This document shows, in pieces, positions 16,727-25,229 of a stretch of 64,000 nt of DNA (position 1 is its first letter; each line of letters opens with the position of its first letter). A program made the translations under genes and the position numbers. A model generated the notes under the pieces. It made no database searches. It was not told the origin of the DNA and worked only from the letters and a program-made list of their open reading frames with translations. The stretch comes from Celeribacter indicus (GTDB lineage: Bacteria > Pseudomonadota > Alphaproteobacteria > Rhodobacterales > Rhodobacteraceae): assembly GCF_000819565.1 (NCBI RefSeq), contig NZ_CP004396.1:58965-122964 (forward strand), read 5' to 3'.

Positions 16727-18573
16727 CCATCTGGCGCTCGCCAATCCGTCTTGCTTTCTGCGGTACCCTCGCTGCCGCAATGTTCTGGCTCTTGATCCCC
16801 TTTGCTGCAACGGCCGAGGTATCAGTCGCCCACAAGGTCACTGCGGTGGAAGCGCGGCTGATCTCCGCCGAGGATGCCGTTTCCGCCGAAGCTCAAACGC
16901 TCTCCGCCGGTCTGGATCTGAACCTTGCTGACGGATGGAAAACCTATTGGCGTTCGCCTGGCGAGGTTGGCATTCCGCCACAGATCGACTGGAGCGGGTC
17001 GACGAATGTCGCGGGCGTTGATTTCCTATGGCCTGCGCCCGAGCGGTTCACTGCCTTTGGCATCGAAAACTTCGGCTATCATGATGAGGTTGTCTTTCCA
17101 CTTCAGATCACCCTGAAGGATCCTGGGGAACCTGTCGAACTCAGAGCAAACGTCAAGCTCTTGACCTGCTCAGCAGTTTGTGTCCCCCAGGATTTTGACT
17201 TGGCACTTTCGTTGCCTCAGGGGAACTCAATCGATCAAGTCTCGGCTAATCGTATCGGGGCATTTCTCGCACGCGTTCCGGCGGAAGGAGGAGCGGCAGG
17301 CGTGACCGCCGCCACATCCCATATAAACGATGATTTCACCCGCCTAACGATAGAAATAGCTGCCACGACTGCCTTCAAAACCCCGGACGTCTTTCCTGAA
17401 ATTGGTGATGGCAACACGTTGGGGAAGCCCGACATTCGCCTTGGGGCAAGCGGGCGAACGCTTTGGGCTGAATTCCCAATTCTTGCCTACATGGCAGATA
17501 CAGACGCGCCGCCACGGGTAACCGTGACGGACGGGCCGGATCACGCCCTCACCGTCACGCCAGATCGGGCAACAACCGCCCCAACTCCCCCTTTCAGTAT
17601 TGATCGGGTGGTCCCCGGCATTGATCAAGTGATCTGGATCGCCATCATCGCTTTTCTTGGGGGCTTGATCCTGAACGCCATGCCTTGCGTGCTTCCTGTT
17701 CTGTCGATCAAGTTATCTTCTGCCCTGAAATCCGAAGGACGCGGCAATGCCCAAGTCAGGGCAGGCTTCTTGGCCGCCGCCGCCGGAGTCATGGTCTTTA
17801 TGTGGGCACTCGCGGCTGTTCTCTTCGCATTGCAAAAGATTGGCGTTGCCGTCGGTTGGGGGCTCCAGTTCCAGAGCCCAACGTTCCTGGTTCTGATGCT
17901 CCTGATCCTTGGTCTGTTCACCGCAAACCTGTTTGGACTGTTCGAATTCTCTTTGCCTGCCGCCCTGACAACGCGGTTGATGAAAGCAGGAGGTACGGCC
18001 GGGTATGGAGCGGATTTTGCCACCGGATTTTTCGGGGCGGTCATGGCTACTCCCTGCTCCGCGCCGTTTCTTGGAACAGCTATCGCATTCGCACTTGCGG
18101 GGCGGGTGATAGACATCGCTGTCGTTTTCACCTTTCTCGGGTTAGGTCTGGCCAGCCCATATCTGTTGGTGGCCATCGTGCCGAACGTTGTTCGGTTCGT
18201 GCCCAAGCCCGGCCGCTGGATGATCGCCTTGAAAGCCGGCCTTGGCATCCTCCTGATGGGTACCGCGGCATGGCTGTTCTATGTCCTGCTCGGCGTTGCT
18301 GGATCGCGCGCGGCCCTAACAGTTGCATCTCTCGGTGCGGTTATGCTCTTCATAGCGGCATCGCCCTGGGTGCCAAGATCTCTTCGCTGGCCCTTTGGGC
18401 TGGCGCTGGCGGCACTCGCGGTCGCGGCCGCGCCATTCTTGGCAACACCCGCCGCACCCGATGCCCAAGCAGGAAAAATTGCCTGGGTCACATTTGACCG
18501 CGGCGATTGTCGCGTAGCCCTTAATTGTGAGATGAGAAATCCAACGAAATCAACGGCCTTGCTTTGCCCTTAA
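16723..18573 (+). pseudogene. ScsB/DsbD-like thiol-disulfide transporter, 3' end lost to Tni-1
   Basis: ATG 16723 gives a signal peptide ending FAATA. Then follow a DsbD-alpha-like periplasmic domain with a Cys pair (LLTCSAVCVPQDF, near residue 150) and a transmembrane DsbD domain. That domain has the paired cysteines in NAMPCVLPVLSIK near 322 and MATPCSAPFLG near 445. The protein should continue into a C-terminal thioredoxin domain, but the coding sequence is cut at 18507 after KIAWVTFDRGD. The frame then reads through transposon end sequence to a chance stop at 18573. The membrane electron-transfer core remains, yet delivery to the periplasm would be impaired. Confidence 0.85.
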
Positions 18574-18625
18574 ATATGATATTTTGCCTTTAAATCCGAT
18601 ATTTTTGCCCTTAAACCTGAGACAG
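18508..18625 (+). repeat. Left end of Tni-1 with four transposase-site-like repeats
   Basis: Four direct repeats of the form GCCCTTAAAT-x-TGAnA start at 18517, 18566, 18586 and 18607 (19 bp each, the third with GCCTTTAA). The multiple-repeat arrangement resembles TnsB/TniA binding sites at transposon ends. The right end holds only two. Confidence 0.75.
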
Positions 18626-18638
18626 GGTTCGCAGCTTC

Positions 18639-20288
18639 GTGTGGCAAATATTGATGGATGATGATCGCGAAGACTTCGTTGCCGCTGGTGCTGAGGAGGC
18701 GCGCAGGGCGGCCGTTCTGCGTCCGCTTGTTCAGGCATATCTCAAAGGAACTGGCAGTCTGGAAAGTGGCATCAATGACGCCGTTTGGGAGCTTGGTGTC
18801 AGCAGGGCGACTGTCTGGCGCTGGATAAAGCGTCTGGCCGAAGAGGGTGGGCGCACCAGCGCGCTGGCTTCTCGGAAACGGGGCCGCCCGACTGGTACAA
18901 CCTTGATATCCGGCAAGGTGGAAGCGGTGATCGAAGAACATCTTCGCCGTTATTTCTTACGGCGGGAACGCCCAAGCCTGTCGCGCATCGTGACAGAAAT
19001 CCGAAGCGCGTGCTGGCAGCAGGGCTTGCAACCGCCGACACGTCGGACGGTTCAGCGCAGGCTGGATGCAATGGATGCCCGTGAAATTGCCAAGGCACGC
19101 GAAGGCGCAAAGGCGGCCCGCCAGAAATTTGCGCCGGTCGTAGGCGACAACAAGGCAAACCGGCCACTGGAGGTCGTGCAAATCGACCATACGCCTGCGG
19201 ACATCATTCTCGTCGACAGTTTTGAACGCAAACCAATTGGGCGGCCTTGGGTCACGCTGGCGATCGACGTCGCAACGCGGATGGTGACCGGATATTACAC
19301 CTCTCTCGAGGCACCTTCGCGTCTGTCGGTGGCGCTTTGCCTGACACAGGCTGTGGCCCCCAAGGCGGAACTTCTGGCGGAATTGGTGCGCAATGTTCCT
19401 TGGCCCGCGCAGGGTAAACCGCATAGCATCCACGTCGATAACGGGCGCGATTTCCGGTCGCATGCCTTTCGGTCGGCATGTGCGGAATGGGGGATCGATC
19501 TGGTCTATCGGCCGCCAGGCAGTCCTCATTTCGGAGGGCACATCGAACGATTGATCGGCACGATGATGGGGGCCGTGCACCTGTTGCCTGGAACAACGCA
19601 ATCCTCGGTCGTGGCCAAGGGCGACTATGACGCCGAGGGCATGGCCACGATGACCTTAAGCGACTTCGATCGCTGGTTTGCTCTGGAAATCTGCCGCTAC
19701 AACAACAGCATTCATTCAAGTCTTGGCTGCACGCCCGTTGCCAAATGGGAGGCGCTCTCAGAGCAAATGATGGGCGATATCCCCTTCGAGATTGAAGCCT
19801 TTCGGGTGAGCTTTCTGCCAAGTGAACTGCGCAAGGTCAGGCGTGACGGCATCCATCTGTTCCAGATACGGTACTGGTCCGATGCGCTTGCAGGCCACAT
19901 CGGGCGCGGGGATGGAAAGGTGGTCGTCCGCTACGACCCTCGCGACCTCTCGGTGATCTGGGTCGAACTGGATAATGACCGATACGTCGAAGCTCGGTAC
20001 CGAAACCTGGAAATTCCGCCTGTGTCGCTCTGGGAATATCGCGAAGCCATGAGGAATGCCCGTGCCCTTGGCAAGTCCGGGTCCAATGAGCTGGTCCTGG
20101 CTGAGCTGATCCGACAGCAACGCCAAATCGAGTCTGAAAGCCGGAGCCTGACGAGGGCCGAACGCCGATCCCGTGAAAGAAAAGGGACATTGGAGGGCGC
20201 CAACTCGGCCGTCTCGACAACCGAAGGGCTGCGCGCGATCGATACGGGTGATACATCGCGCCCATTGTTCAAGGTGGAGAGATGGTGA
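18639..20288 (+). CDS. TniA-like DDE transposase (Mu/TnsB type)
   Basis: The 549-residue protein has an N-terminal HTH domain (VSRATVWRWIKRL), a second DNA-binding region, and an rve integrase core. D is seen in VVQIDHTPAD near 181, D in HVDNGRDF near 266 and E in GGHIERLIG near 301. A Mu-transposase C-terminal domain follows. It cuts and joins the transposon ends, with TniB and TniQ as helpers. The first start is GTG 18639; ATG 18654 is an alternative. It is closely related to the copy at 56668-58317 but with scattered substitutions throughout. Confidence 0.9.
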   Translation: MWQILMDDDREDFVAAGAEEARRAAVLRPLVQAYLKGTGSLESGINDAVWELGVSRATVWRWIKRLAEEGGRTSALASRKRGRPTGTTLISGKVEAVIEEHLRRYFLRRERPSLSRIVTEIRSACWQQGLQPPTRRTVQRRLDAMDAREIAKAREGAKAARQKFAPVVGDNKANRPLEVVQIDHTPADIILVDSFERKPIGRPWVTLAIDVATRMVTGYYTSLEAPSRLSVALCLTQAVAPKAELLAELVRNVPWPAQGKPHSIHVDNGRDFRSHAFRSACAEWGIDLVYRPPGSPHFGGHIERLIGTMMGAVHLLPGTTQSSVVAKGDYDAEGMATMTLSDFDRWFALEICRYNNSIHSSLGCTPVAKWEALSEQMMGDIPFEIEAFRVSFLPSELRKVRRDGIHLFQIRYWSDALAGHIGRGDGKVVVRYDPRDLSVIWVELDNDRYVEARYRNLEIPPVSLWEYREAMRNARALGKSGSNELVLAELIRQQRQIESESRSLTRAERRSRERKGTLEGANSAVSTTEGLRAIDTGDTSRPLFKVERW

Positions 20289-20289
20289 A

Positions 20290-21171
20290 TTGAGGGCAGG
20301 AAAAACAGAGGAAGACGGTCGGATCACCCTCATTCAATCGGATATCTGGATTGGCTTTCCGCGGGCCGAACAAGTTCTGGACCGTTTGCAGTGTATGATC
20401 GAAGCGCCAAGGCAAACCCGTATGCCTGGCCTTCTTGTGCATGGCGCGTCCGGGATCGGAAAGACGATGATCGCCCGCAATCTTTCGCGCAGATATGCAC
20501 CGGAATATGACCCAGCATCGGGAATTACGCGAACGCCGCTGTTACTGTTACAAGCACCACCAGCTCCCGACGAACGACGGTTCTATCTGCACATCCTGGC
20601 GACCGTCGGGGCACCGGCCACGGCACTGAGCGCGCGCGCTCAAAATGTGGCCTCCCTCGAAGTCCGTGTCGTCGCGCTCTTGCGCGACCTTGGCCTGCGG
20701 ATGATCATGATCGACGAAGTCCACAACCTCTTGGCCGGGACCCACCGCGAACAGCGCCGCTTTCTCAATGTTCTGCGGTATCTCAGCAATGAACTCGAAG
20801 TGTCGCTGGTCTGCCTGGGGGTCAGCGAGGCCGTCGATGCCATCCGTGGTGATATCCAGCTTGCCAGGCGGCTGGACGAACATCACCTTCCAAACTGGCG
20901 CGACGACGCCGAGTTCTCGGACATGATCCAGACACTCATCGCGGCAATGCCCCTCGAGAAGAAATCCAATCTGAAGGTCAAGTCACTAAAGCAGATACTT
21001 GCGCTGACCGGCGGGGTGACCTCGCGCATCTTCGCCCTGATCAAGGATCTTTCCATCGACGCCATTGTCACAGGTGATGAATGCATCACCGATGACGCAA
21101 TCGCAAAATGGACGCCGGTTTGGTCGCGCCATGCGAACCCCCATCGGCGGCTCGAGAAGTCCGGGGTGTGA
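20290..21171 (+). CDS. TniB-like AAA+ ATPase (transposition regulator)
   Basis: The probable start is TTG 20290, 1 nt after the tniA stop, with GGTGGAGAG upstream; the open frame extends back to 20173 inside tniA. The 293-residue ATPase has Walker A GASGIGKTMI near residue 57 and Walker B MIMIDEVHN near 140. Proteins of this class (TniB/TnsC) choose the target and activate the transposase. The sequence is almost identical to the second copy at 55785-56666, closer than the neighbouring genes are. Confidence 0.9.
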   Translation: MRAGKTEEDGRITLIQSDIWIGFPRAEQVLDRLQCMIEAPRQTRMPGLLVHGASGIGKTMIARNLSRRYAPEYDPASGITRTPLLLLQAPPAPDERRFYLHILATVGAPATALSARAQNVASLEVRVVALLRDLGLRMIMIDEVHNLLAGTHREQRRFLNVLRYLSNELEVSLVCLGVSEAVDAIRGDIQLARRLDEHHLPNWRDDAEFSDMIQTLIAAMPLEKKSNLKVKSLKQILALTGGVTSRIFALIKDLSIDAIVTGDECITDDAIAKWTPVWSRHANPHRRLEKSGV

Positions 21172-21959
21172 AGCCGCACCCGCTGCCCAAGACTGTCGCG
21201 CCGCTGCCCGACGAGTTGTTGTCAGGTTGGTTGTCTAGGCTGGCGGCGGCCAACTACTGTGATGATGCGGAACTACTGGCTCATCTCAGAATCGATACCG
21301 CGCATGGCACCGCCTTGAACTTCAACGTCGACGCGGCTGCGGCGGCGAAGATTGCCAACGCCGCACGGATTGACCCAGATGTTGTGCGATCTTTGACCTT
21401 CCCAGCAATGACGACACGAGAAGCCTCGCTGACGGCCCAGATACCATTCCAGCATTGCCTGCAATGTTCCAGAGAGGGCCTTTCGCTCAAGCATTGGAGG
21501 CGAGCCTGGGCATTCGACTGCCAGGTTTGTGGGACGAGACTTGTGCCGACGCTCGGCAAGGCCAGTGGCGAACAGATGCCCGAAAAGCTGATAAATCGTG
21601 CGCGCAACGGCGCCGCGCGGCTTGAATACGCCGCGCGATTACGCAGCTCCAAGCAATTTCGGCGCGCAATGCGCGCGGTCACCTTTGCCATATCATTAAA
21701 GGCCTTCCGCGGAGATCCGTTATACGCTCTTCAGGGCCACAGGCTGGAAGTAAGGCTGTTTGGCCTTGCTGCAATTGATGCAGCCCAATCCCGTCCACTG
21801 GTCAAAGCGGCCATCTCAAGCTCCGGCATCGACGACTATGCAAGGGTTGCTCTATTGCGCGCCTTCGATAAGGAGCCACGTCTGCTTGCCGCGGTTGTTT
21901 ACATCGCCCGGCAGCGCGCGAAAAGCATAGGCGCGATGGCAGTGGAATCTCATAATTAA
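21168..21959 (+). CDS. TniQ-family target-selection protein
   Basis: The likely start GTG 21168 overlaps the tniB stop and gives the usual TniQ N terminus (PLPDELLSGWLSRLA). An ATG at 21108 inside tniB is the longest alternative. The Cys pairs of the TniQ zinc ribbon are visible: CLQCSREGLSLKHWRRAW and CQVCGTRL. The protein is about 263 residues, short compared with TnsD and near the size of Tn402-type TniQ. It ends just before the right transposon end. Confidence 0.85.
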   Translation: MKPHPLPKTVAPLPDELLSGWLSRLAAANYCDDAELLAHLRIDTAHGTALNFNVDAAAAAKIANAARIDPDVVRSLTFPAMTTREASLTAQIPFQHCLQCSREGLSLKHWRRAWAFDCQVCGTRLVPTLGKASGEQMPEKLINRARNGAARLEYAARLRSSKQFRRAMRAVTFAISLKAFRGDPLYALQGHRLEVRLFGLAAIDAAQSRPLVKAAISSSGIDDYARVALLRAFDKEPRLLAAVVYIARQRAKSIGAMAVESHN

Positions 21960-22013
21960 GGGCAAAAAATATCCCCGAACGCGTCGTGTCTCAGATTTAA
22001 GGGCAACGCGACA
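21950..22013 (-). repeat. Right end of Tni-1
   Basis: Two inverted copies of the TTAAGGGC repeat lie here (near 21955-21962 and CTCAGATTTAAGGGC ending near 22004), followed by the terminal CAACGCGACA. Two repeats against four at the left give an asymmetric pair of ends. Confidence 0.75.
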
Positions 22014-22039
22014 GCGGTCATTCGAAATGGCCTCTGATT

Positions 22040-22225
22040 TTAGGTGAGCATGCTCTTGCGGTTCCACTCTTCAGCAATTTTCTGCCCACTTGACTGGTCA
22101 CCGCCGATTGGAATGTCGGCTTTTTTATCGCTGACGGGTGAGGTCCTAGGTTTCCAAAGGAAATAGCCGCCCACTGCACATGCAATAAGAAGTGCCCCTT
22201 TGACGCTTGGGGTTAATCGACGAAT
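22040..22225 (-). CDS. Possible 61-residue single-pass membrane protein
   Basis: An open frame of 61 codons overlaps the end of the marR gene and ends with TAA at 22042-22040. It reads like a small membrane protein, with basic N terminus RRLTPSVKG, one transmembrane helix ALLIACAVGGYFLW and a hydrophilic tail ending RKSMLT. No ATG, GTG or TTG precedes the helix, and the first codon after the upstream stop is ATT. It could use ATT, be a frameshifted fragment, or be fortuitous. It ends 27 bp from the Tni-1 end. Confidence 0.3.
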   Translation of the reverse strand: MRRLTPSVKGALLIACAVGGYFLWKPRTSPVSDKKADIPIGGDQSSGQKIAEEWNRKSMLT

Positions 22226-22764
22226 TTACGGCGCATGCGCCGTGCGCTCGCATCCAGATCGTCGCTCTTGCCAGTCCAACCTGGAACGCCGCCAGCGATC
22301 TTCGTCAGTAGCGACATATATTGCCGCCGCTCCGCCTTTGAAAGGGGCGCCAGCATGGACGCCTCCCTGGCCATGAGTTCGGGAATGAATGCACTATACG
22401 CACGCCGTCCCAGATCGGTCAGGTAGAGCAATTGACGGCGATTATCACCCGGATCGACATCTCGTGTAATCATGCCATTTTTGTTCAGCGCGTTAACTGC
22501 ACGGCTTACATTGGTCTTGGAATGACCGGTCAGATCGCACATTTCCTGGGCCGCCACGCCATCGCGAAACGACAAAAAAAGCAGCAAGATCGCCTCGGAT
22601 CGCTTCAGGCCAAGCTCATTTTCAATAACCCTGAATAAGGGCTCTCGATAGAAGTTGAGAATATAGGAGGCTTTGTAGGCGAACGGTATTTCAGTACCGT
22701 TCAGGATCGCATCGCGGTCCTGTAAACCCACATCCTTCTCATTTTTGCTTTCATCGGATTTCAT
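22213..22764 (-). CDS. MarR-family transcriptional regulator
   Basis: The 183-residue protein has a winged helix-turn-helix in the middle (about 75-135: GVAAQEMCDLTGHSKTNVSRAVNALNKNGMI, and the wing around DPGDNRRQLLYLT). MarR proteins repress catabolic or efflux genes and release DNA on binding aromatic acids. It is divergent from two alpha/beta hydrolase genes, with a palindrome between. It is likely their repressor and its own. Confidence 0.87.
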   Translation of the reverse strand: MKSDESKNEKDVGLQDRDAILNGTEIPFAYKASYILNFYREPLFRVIENELGLKRSEAILLLFLSFRDGVAAQEMCDLTGHSKTNVSRAVNALNKNGMITRDVDPGDNRRQLLYLTDLGRRAYSAFIPELMAREASMLAPLSKAERRQYMSLLTKIAGGVPGWTGKSDDLDASARRMRRKFVD

Positions 22765-22765
22765 A

Positions 22766-22779
22766 GTTGCATATGGAAC
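22766..22779. promoter_or_regulatory. Candidate MarR operator
   Basis: GTTGCATATGGAAC is a near-perfect 14-bp palindrome (12 of 14 symmetric bases) directly before the marR start codon, in the 71-bp gap to the divergent hydrolase operon. Position and symmetry suit a MarR site. Confidence 0.5.
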
Positions 22780-22835
22780 GAATTCATCCTATCATATATA
22801 CACTGAATAACATCTTAACGCCATGGGAGGTAATC

Positions 22836-23546
22836 ATGAAAATCATATTGGTGCATGGAGGCTGGCAGGGCGGCTGGGCGTGGGACGACGTCGCCGCAGC
22901 GCTTGAAGAGAAGGGCCATGAGACCTTCCACCCCACATTGTTGGGCCACGAAAAGGACGACGACAGGGCCGGGGTGACAATTTCCAAAATTGCCGACGAC
23001 CTCATTGCCAGGATCAAGGACCAAGGCTGGACAGAGTTCGCAATAGTCGGACATAGCGGCGGCGGCCCGCTGGCGCAATTGGTGGCTGACGCTATGCCGG
23101 ATGCAGTAAAAAACATTACCTTTGTGGACGCCTGGGTCCTGCACGATGGCGAATGCATAAATGATGTACTGCCCGCAGAACTCGTGGGAGGTCTGACCGC
23201 GATGGCCAGCGCATCTCCTGACGACACGGTCCCCATGACCCGGGAGTTGTTGGGCAGAGCTTTCATGCAGGACGCCAATGCGGAAAGCTTGGACCGGCTT
23301 GCGCAGCGGTTGATACCCTCCCCGATGGGATGGCTCGATCAACCGATCCGCCTCAACAGCTTCTGGGCGAAGAAACACCCATCTGCCTACATCTTCCTCA
23401 AAGAAGATATGGCCATGCCTGCTGAGGTCTATCGCAACATGGCGTCCCGCCTGGAAAATCCCAAAACCGCCGAAAGTCCCGGCAGCCATCAGGCGATGAT
23501 GACACGCCCACGCGAATTGGCCGACACCATCGACAGCGTCCTCTGA
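22836..23546 (+). CDS. Alpha/beta hydrolase (methylesterase/lyase-like)
   Basis: ATG 22836 is preferred because it follows GGGAGG and begins the fold at once (MKIILVHGGWQGGWAWDD). The 236-residue cytosolic protein has oxyanion motif HGGW, nucleophile elbow VGHSGGG near residue 75 and a C-terminal His in PGSHQAMMTRP. This compact type resembles the plant SABP2/hydroxynitrile-lyase-like esterases. The substrate is unknown. An ester of an aromatic acid would suit the neighbouring catabolic genes. Its stop overlaps the next start (TGATG). Confidence 0.8.
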   Translation: MKIILVHGGWQGGWAWDDVAAALEEKGHETFHPTLLGHEKDDDRAGVTISKIADDLIARIKDQGWTEFAIVGHSGGGPLAQLVADAMPDAVKNITFVDAWVLHDGECINDVLPAELVGGLTAMASASPDDTVPMTRELLGRAFMQDANAESLDRLAQRLIPSPMGWLDQPIRLNSFWAKKHPSAYIFLKEDMAMPAEVYRNMASRLENPKTAESPGSHQAMMTRPRELADTIDSVL

Positions 23547-24478
23547 TGCGTCCCAATGCATTGATTGAGGACGCATGCCTGTCCAAAACATCCGGCCCCC
23601 TTGGGCTGGATTGCGTTTACGCCGACATCATTGCCCCGGCTGACACCGATTTCGCAAGAACCCACGTCATGGTACACGGCGGCATGCACACTGGCGCCTG
23701 CTGGATGCGGACGCCGGATAACCGGGAAGGTTGGGCTTTACGGCTCGCTCGCACCGGTGATCGCGTCATATGCGTCGATTGGCCGGGGTGCGGCCGCAGC
23801 GGTTATGTCCCGCCCGAAAAGTTGACGGGACAGCTCGTTGCCGACCAGATAGCTGCGGCGGTAAAAACTCTCAAGGGCGAAATCATCCTCTGGACCCATT
23901 CTATGGGCGGCGCCATTGGCTGGCGGATTGCCGAATTGCTGGCCGGCCGGCTCAGCCGTTTGGTCGCGATCGCGCCTGGCCCGCCTGGCAACATCCAGCC
24001 AGTCGCCAAACTGATGTCTCAAGGCCCGGATCGATTGACCATGGAATTTGCCGGCGTTCCACTCGATGTACATCCGAACGGGCCGGTTGTGCTCAGCCAT
24101 GAGGCAGCCCGCGCCAAACTCATAGGCTCAAGCACGCAGTTTCCCCGTCAACACACTGACAGCTACCTTGCCGGACTGCAGGCAGTCCCTCGACAACTTT
24201 TTCTGGAGCGTGTCAATTTCGAAGGTCAGCAATTGCGAATGTTGACCCCAAATGCACTGGCCGGGACCCAGGTTCTGATTGTCACCGGCGACAGCGACCC
24301 CGATCATCCCCCCGCTACGGACTCCGCTATCGGCGATTTCCTGACGGAACAGGGGATGATCAGCCGCTTTGTATACTTACCCGACCATGACATCACCGGA
24401 AACGGACACATGATGATGCTCGAACGCAACAGCGATCAGATCCTTGATCTTATCCTAGTTCTTATCAACGAGTCGTAG
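23546..24478 (+). CDS. Alpha/beta hydrolase
   Basis: The 310-residue hydrolase shares the operon with the previous gene (overlap at 23546). It has the oxyanion loop VMVHGGMHTGACW, the nucleophile elbow LWTHSMGGAIGW near residue 117, an acid residue in VTGDSDPD near 252 and a likely catalytic His in GNGHMMMLE near 292. It has no signal peptide and is therefore cytoplasmic. The substrate cannot be told from sequence. Two unrelated hydrolases under one MarR protein suggest stepwise ester or amide cleavage. Confidence 0.8.
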   Translation: MRPNALIEDACLSKTSGPLGLDCVYADIIAPADTDFARTHVMVHGGMHTGACWMRTPDNREGWALRLARTGDRVICVDWPGCGRSGYVPPEKLTGQLVADQIAAAVKTLKGEIILWTHSMGGAIGWRIAELLAGRLSRLVAIAPGPPGNIQPVAKLMSQGPDRLTMEFAGVPLDVHPNGPVVLSHEAARAKLIGSSTQFPRQHTDSYLAGLQAVPRQLFLERVNFEGQQLRMLTPNALAGTQVLIVTGDSDPDHPPATDSAIGDFLTEQGMISRFVYLPDHDITGNGHMMMLERNSDQILDLILVLINES

Positions 24479-24540
24479 AGAATCAGCCCAACGCAAACAC
24501 AGGATACGGGCTCTGCTCAGCGCTCGTCCAGTTGAGAAAA

Positions 24541-24575
24541 TGGCGGGTATGACAGGGATTGAACCTGTGACTCTG
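24541..24575 (-). other. tRNA 3'-end-like fragment
   Basis: On the minus strand the sequence reads as a T arm (ACAGG, loop TTCAATC, CCTGT), then an acceptor strand ending ...ACCCGCCA. The D and anticodon arms are missing and IS3 remnant DNA begins directly after. It resembles the tRNA 3' portion left as an attachment site of an integrated element. A chance resemblance cannot be excluded. Confidence 0.4.
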
Positions 24576-24581
24576 GAGCAG

Positions 24582-25209
24582 CCCCCTGAAAGTGGTCCAC
24601 CAACTGGGATAGCTTTGTCCCATAGATTGGAGGATCAGCGATGGCTGCAAAACGAGAGAAGCCGAAAGATATTGTATCTAAGCTTCGACAGGTTGAAGTG
24701 CTGCAGGGACAAGGTGTGACACTTGTCGAGGCGGTGCGTCAGATCGGCGTGACGCAGCAAACGTTTTATCGATGGCGTAAACTTTATGGCGGGATGCAGC
24801 GGTCACAACTTGCTCGGCTGAGAGAGATTGAGAAAGAGAACCAGAGGCTGAGACGGGCGGTGTCTAATCTGAGCTTGGACGAGCTCATTCCAACCGAGGC
24901 AGCCAGGGGAAACTTCTTAACCTTCGCGTCGCCGCAAGTGCATTGACCAAGTTCGGCAGGAACTGGGCGTGTCTGAGCGCCGCGCCTGCCGTACTTTGGC
25001 CCAGCACCGATTCACGCAGTGTAAAATTCCGCTGGGCTGTGTTGATGAGACACGTTTGACAGGCGACATCATCGAGCTGGCCGATTAGTACGGGCGCTAT
25101 GAATATCGGATGGTGACGGGTCTGCTGAACAACGCGGGCTGGCTGGTGAACCACAAGCGGGTCGAGCGCATCTGGCGACGCGAAGGGCTGAAGGACCCCA
25201 AAAAGCAGA
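24582..25209 (+). pseudogene. IS3-family remnant (orfA complete-looking, orfB fragment)
   Basis: The frame at 24641-24946 encodes an IS3 OrfA (HTH near VEAVRQIGVTQQTFYRWRKLY and a coiled coil LREIEKENQRLRRAV), with unusual residues at its end. An orfB fragment follows to 25209 with an in-frame TAG at 25086-25088. Recognisable orfB pieces include VRQELGVSERRACRTL and HKRVERIWRREGLKDPKKQ. It is cut at 25210 by a Tni-type end. This is a different IS3 element from the one at 14469. Confidence 0.75.
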
Positions 25210-25228
25210 TGTCGCGTAGCCCTTAATT
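25210..25228 (+). repeat. Orphan Tni-type transposon end
   Basis: TGTCGCGTAGCCCTTAATT equals the first 19 bases of the Tni-1 left end. It lies inside the IS3 orfB remnant and is cut by the ISL3 element one or two bases later. It marks a third, now deleted, Tni insertion. Confidence 0.7.
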
Positions 25229-25229
25229 G

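Larger units (their letters stand above)
18508..22013 (+). mobile_element. Tni-1: three-gene TniA/TniB/TniQ transposon
   Basis: The ends are TGTCGCGTAGCCCTTAATTG at 18508 and the complement of TGTCGCGTTGCCCTTAAATC ending at 22013. Between them lie tniA, tniB and tniQ in one operon, with no resolvase and no passenger genes. The flanks are GCGAT on the left and GCGGT on the right, matching at 4 of 5 bases. This is a decayed or absent 5-bp target duplication. The insertion removed the 3' end of the ScsB-like gene, and that remainder is not found on the other side. A deletion or recombination therefore followed insertion. Confidence 0.85.

Noticed and set aside
18503..22018. 5-bp target duplication of Tni-1
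   Set aside because: Flanks GCGAT and GCGGT agree at only four of five bases, so a true duplication cannot be claimed.
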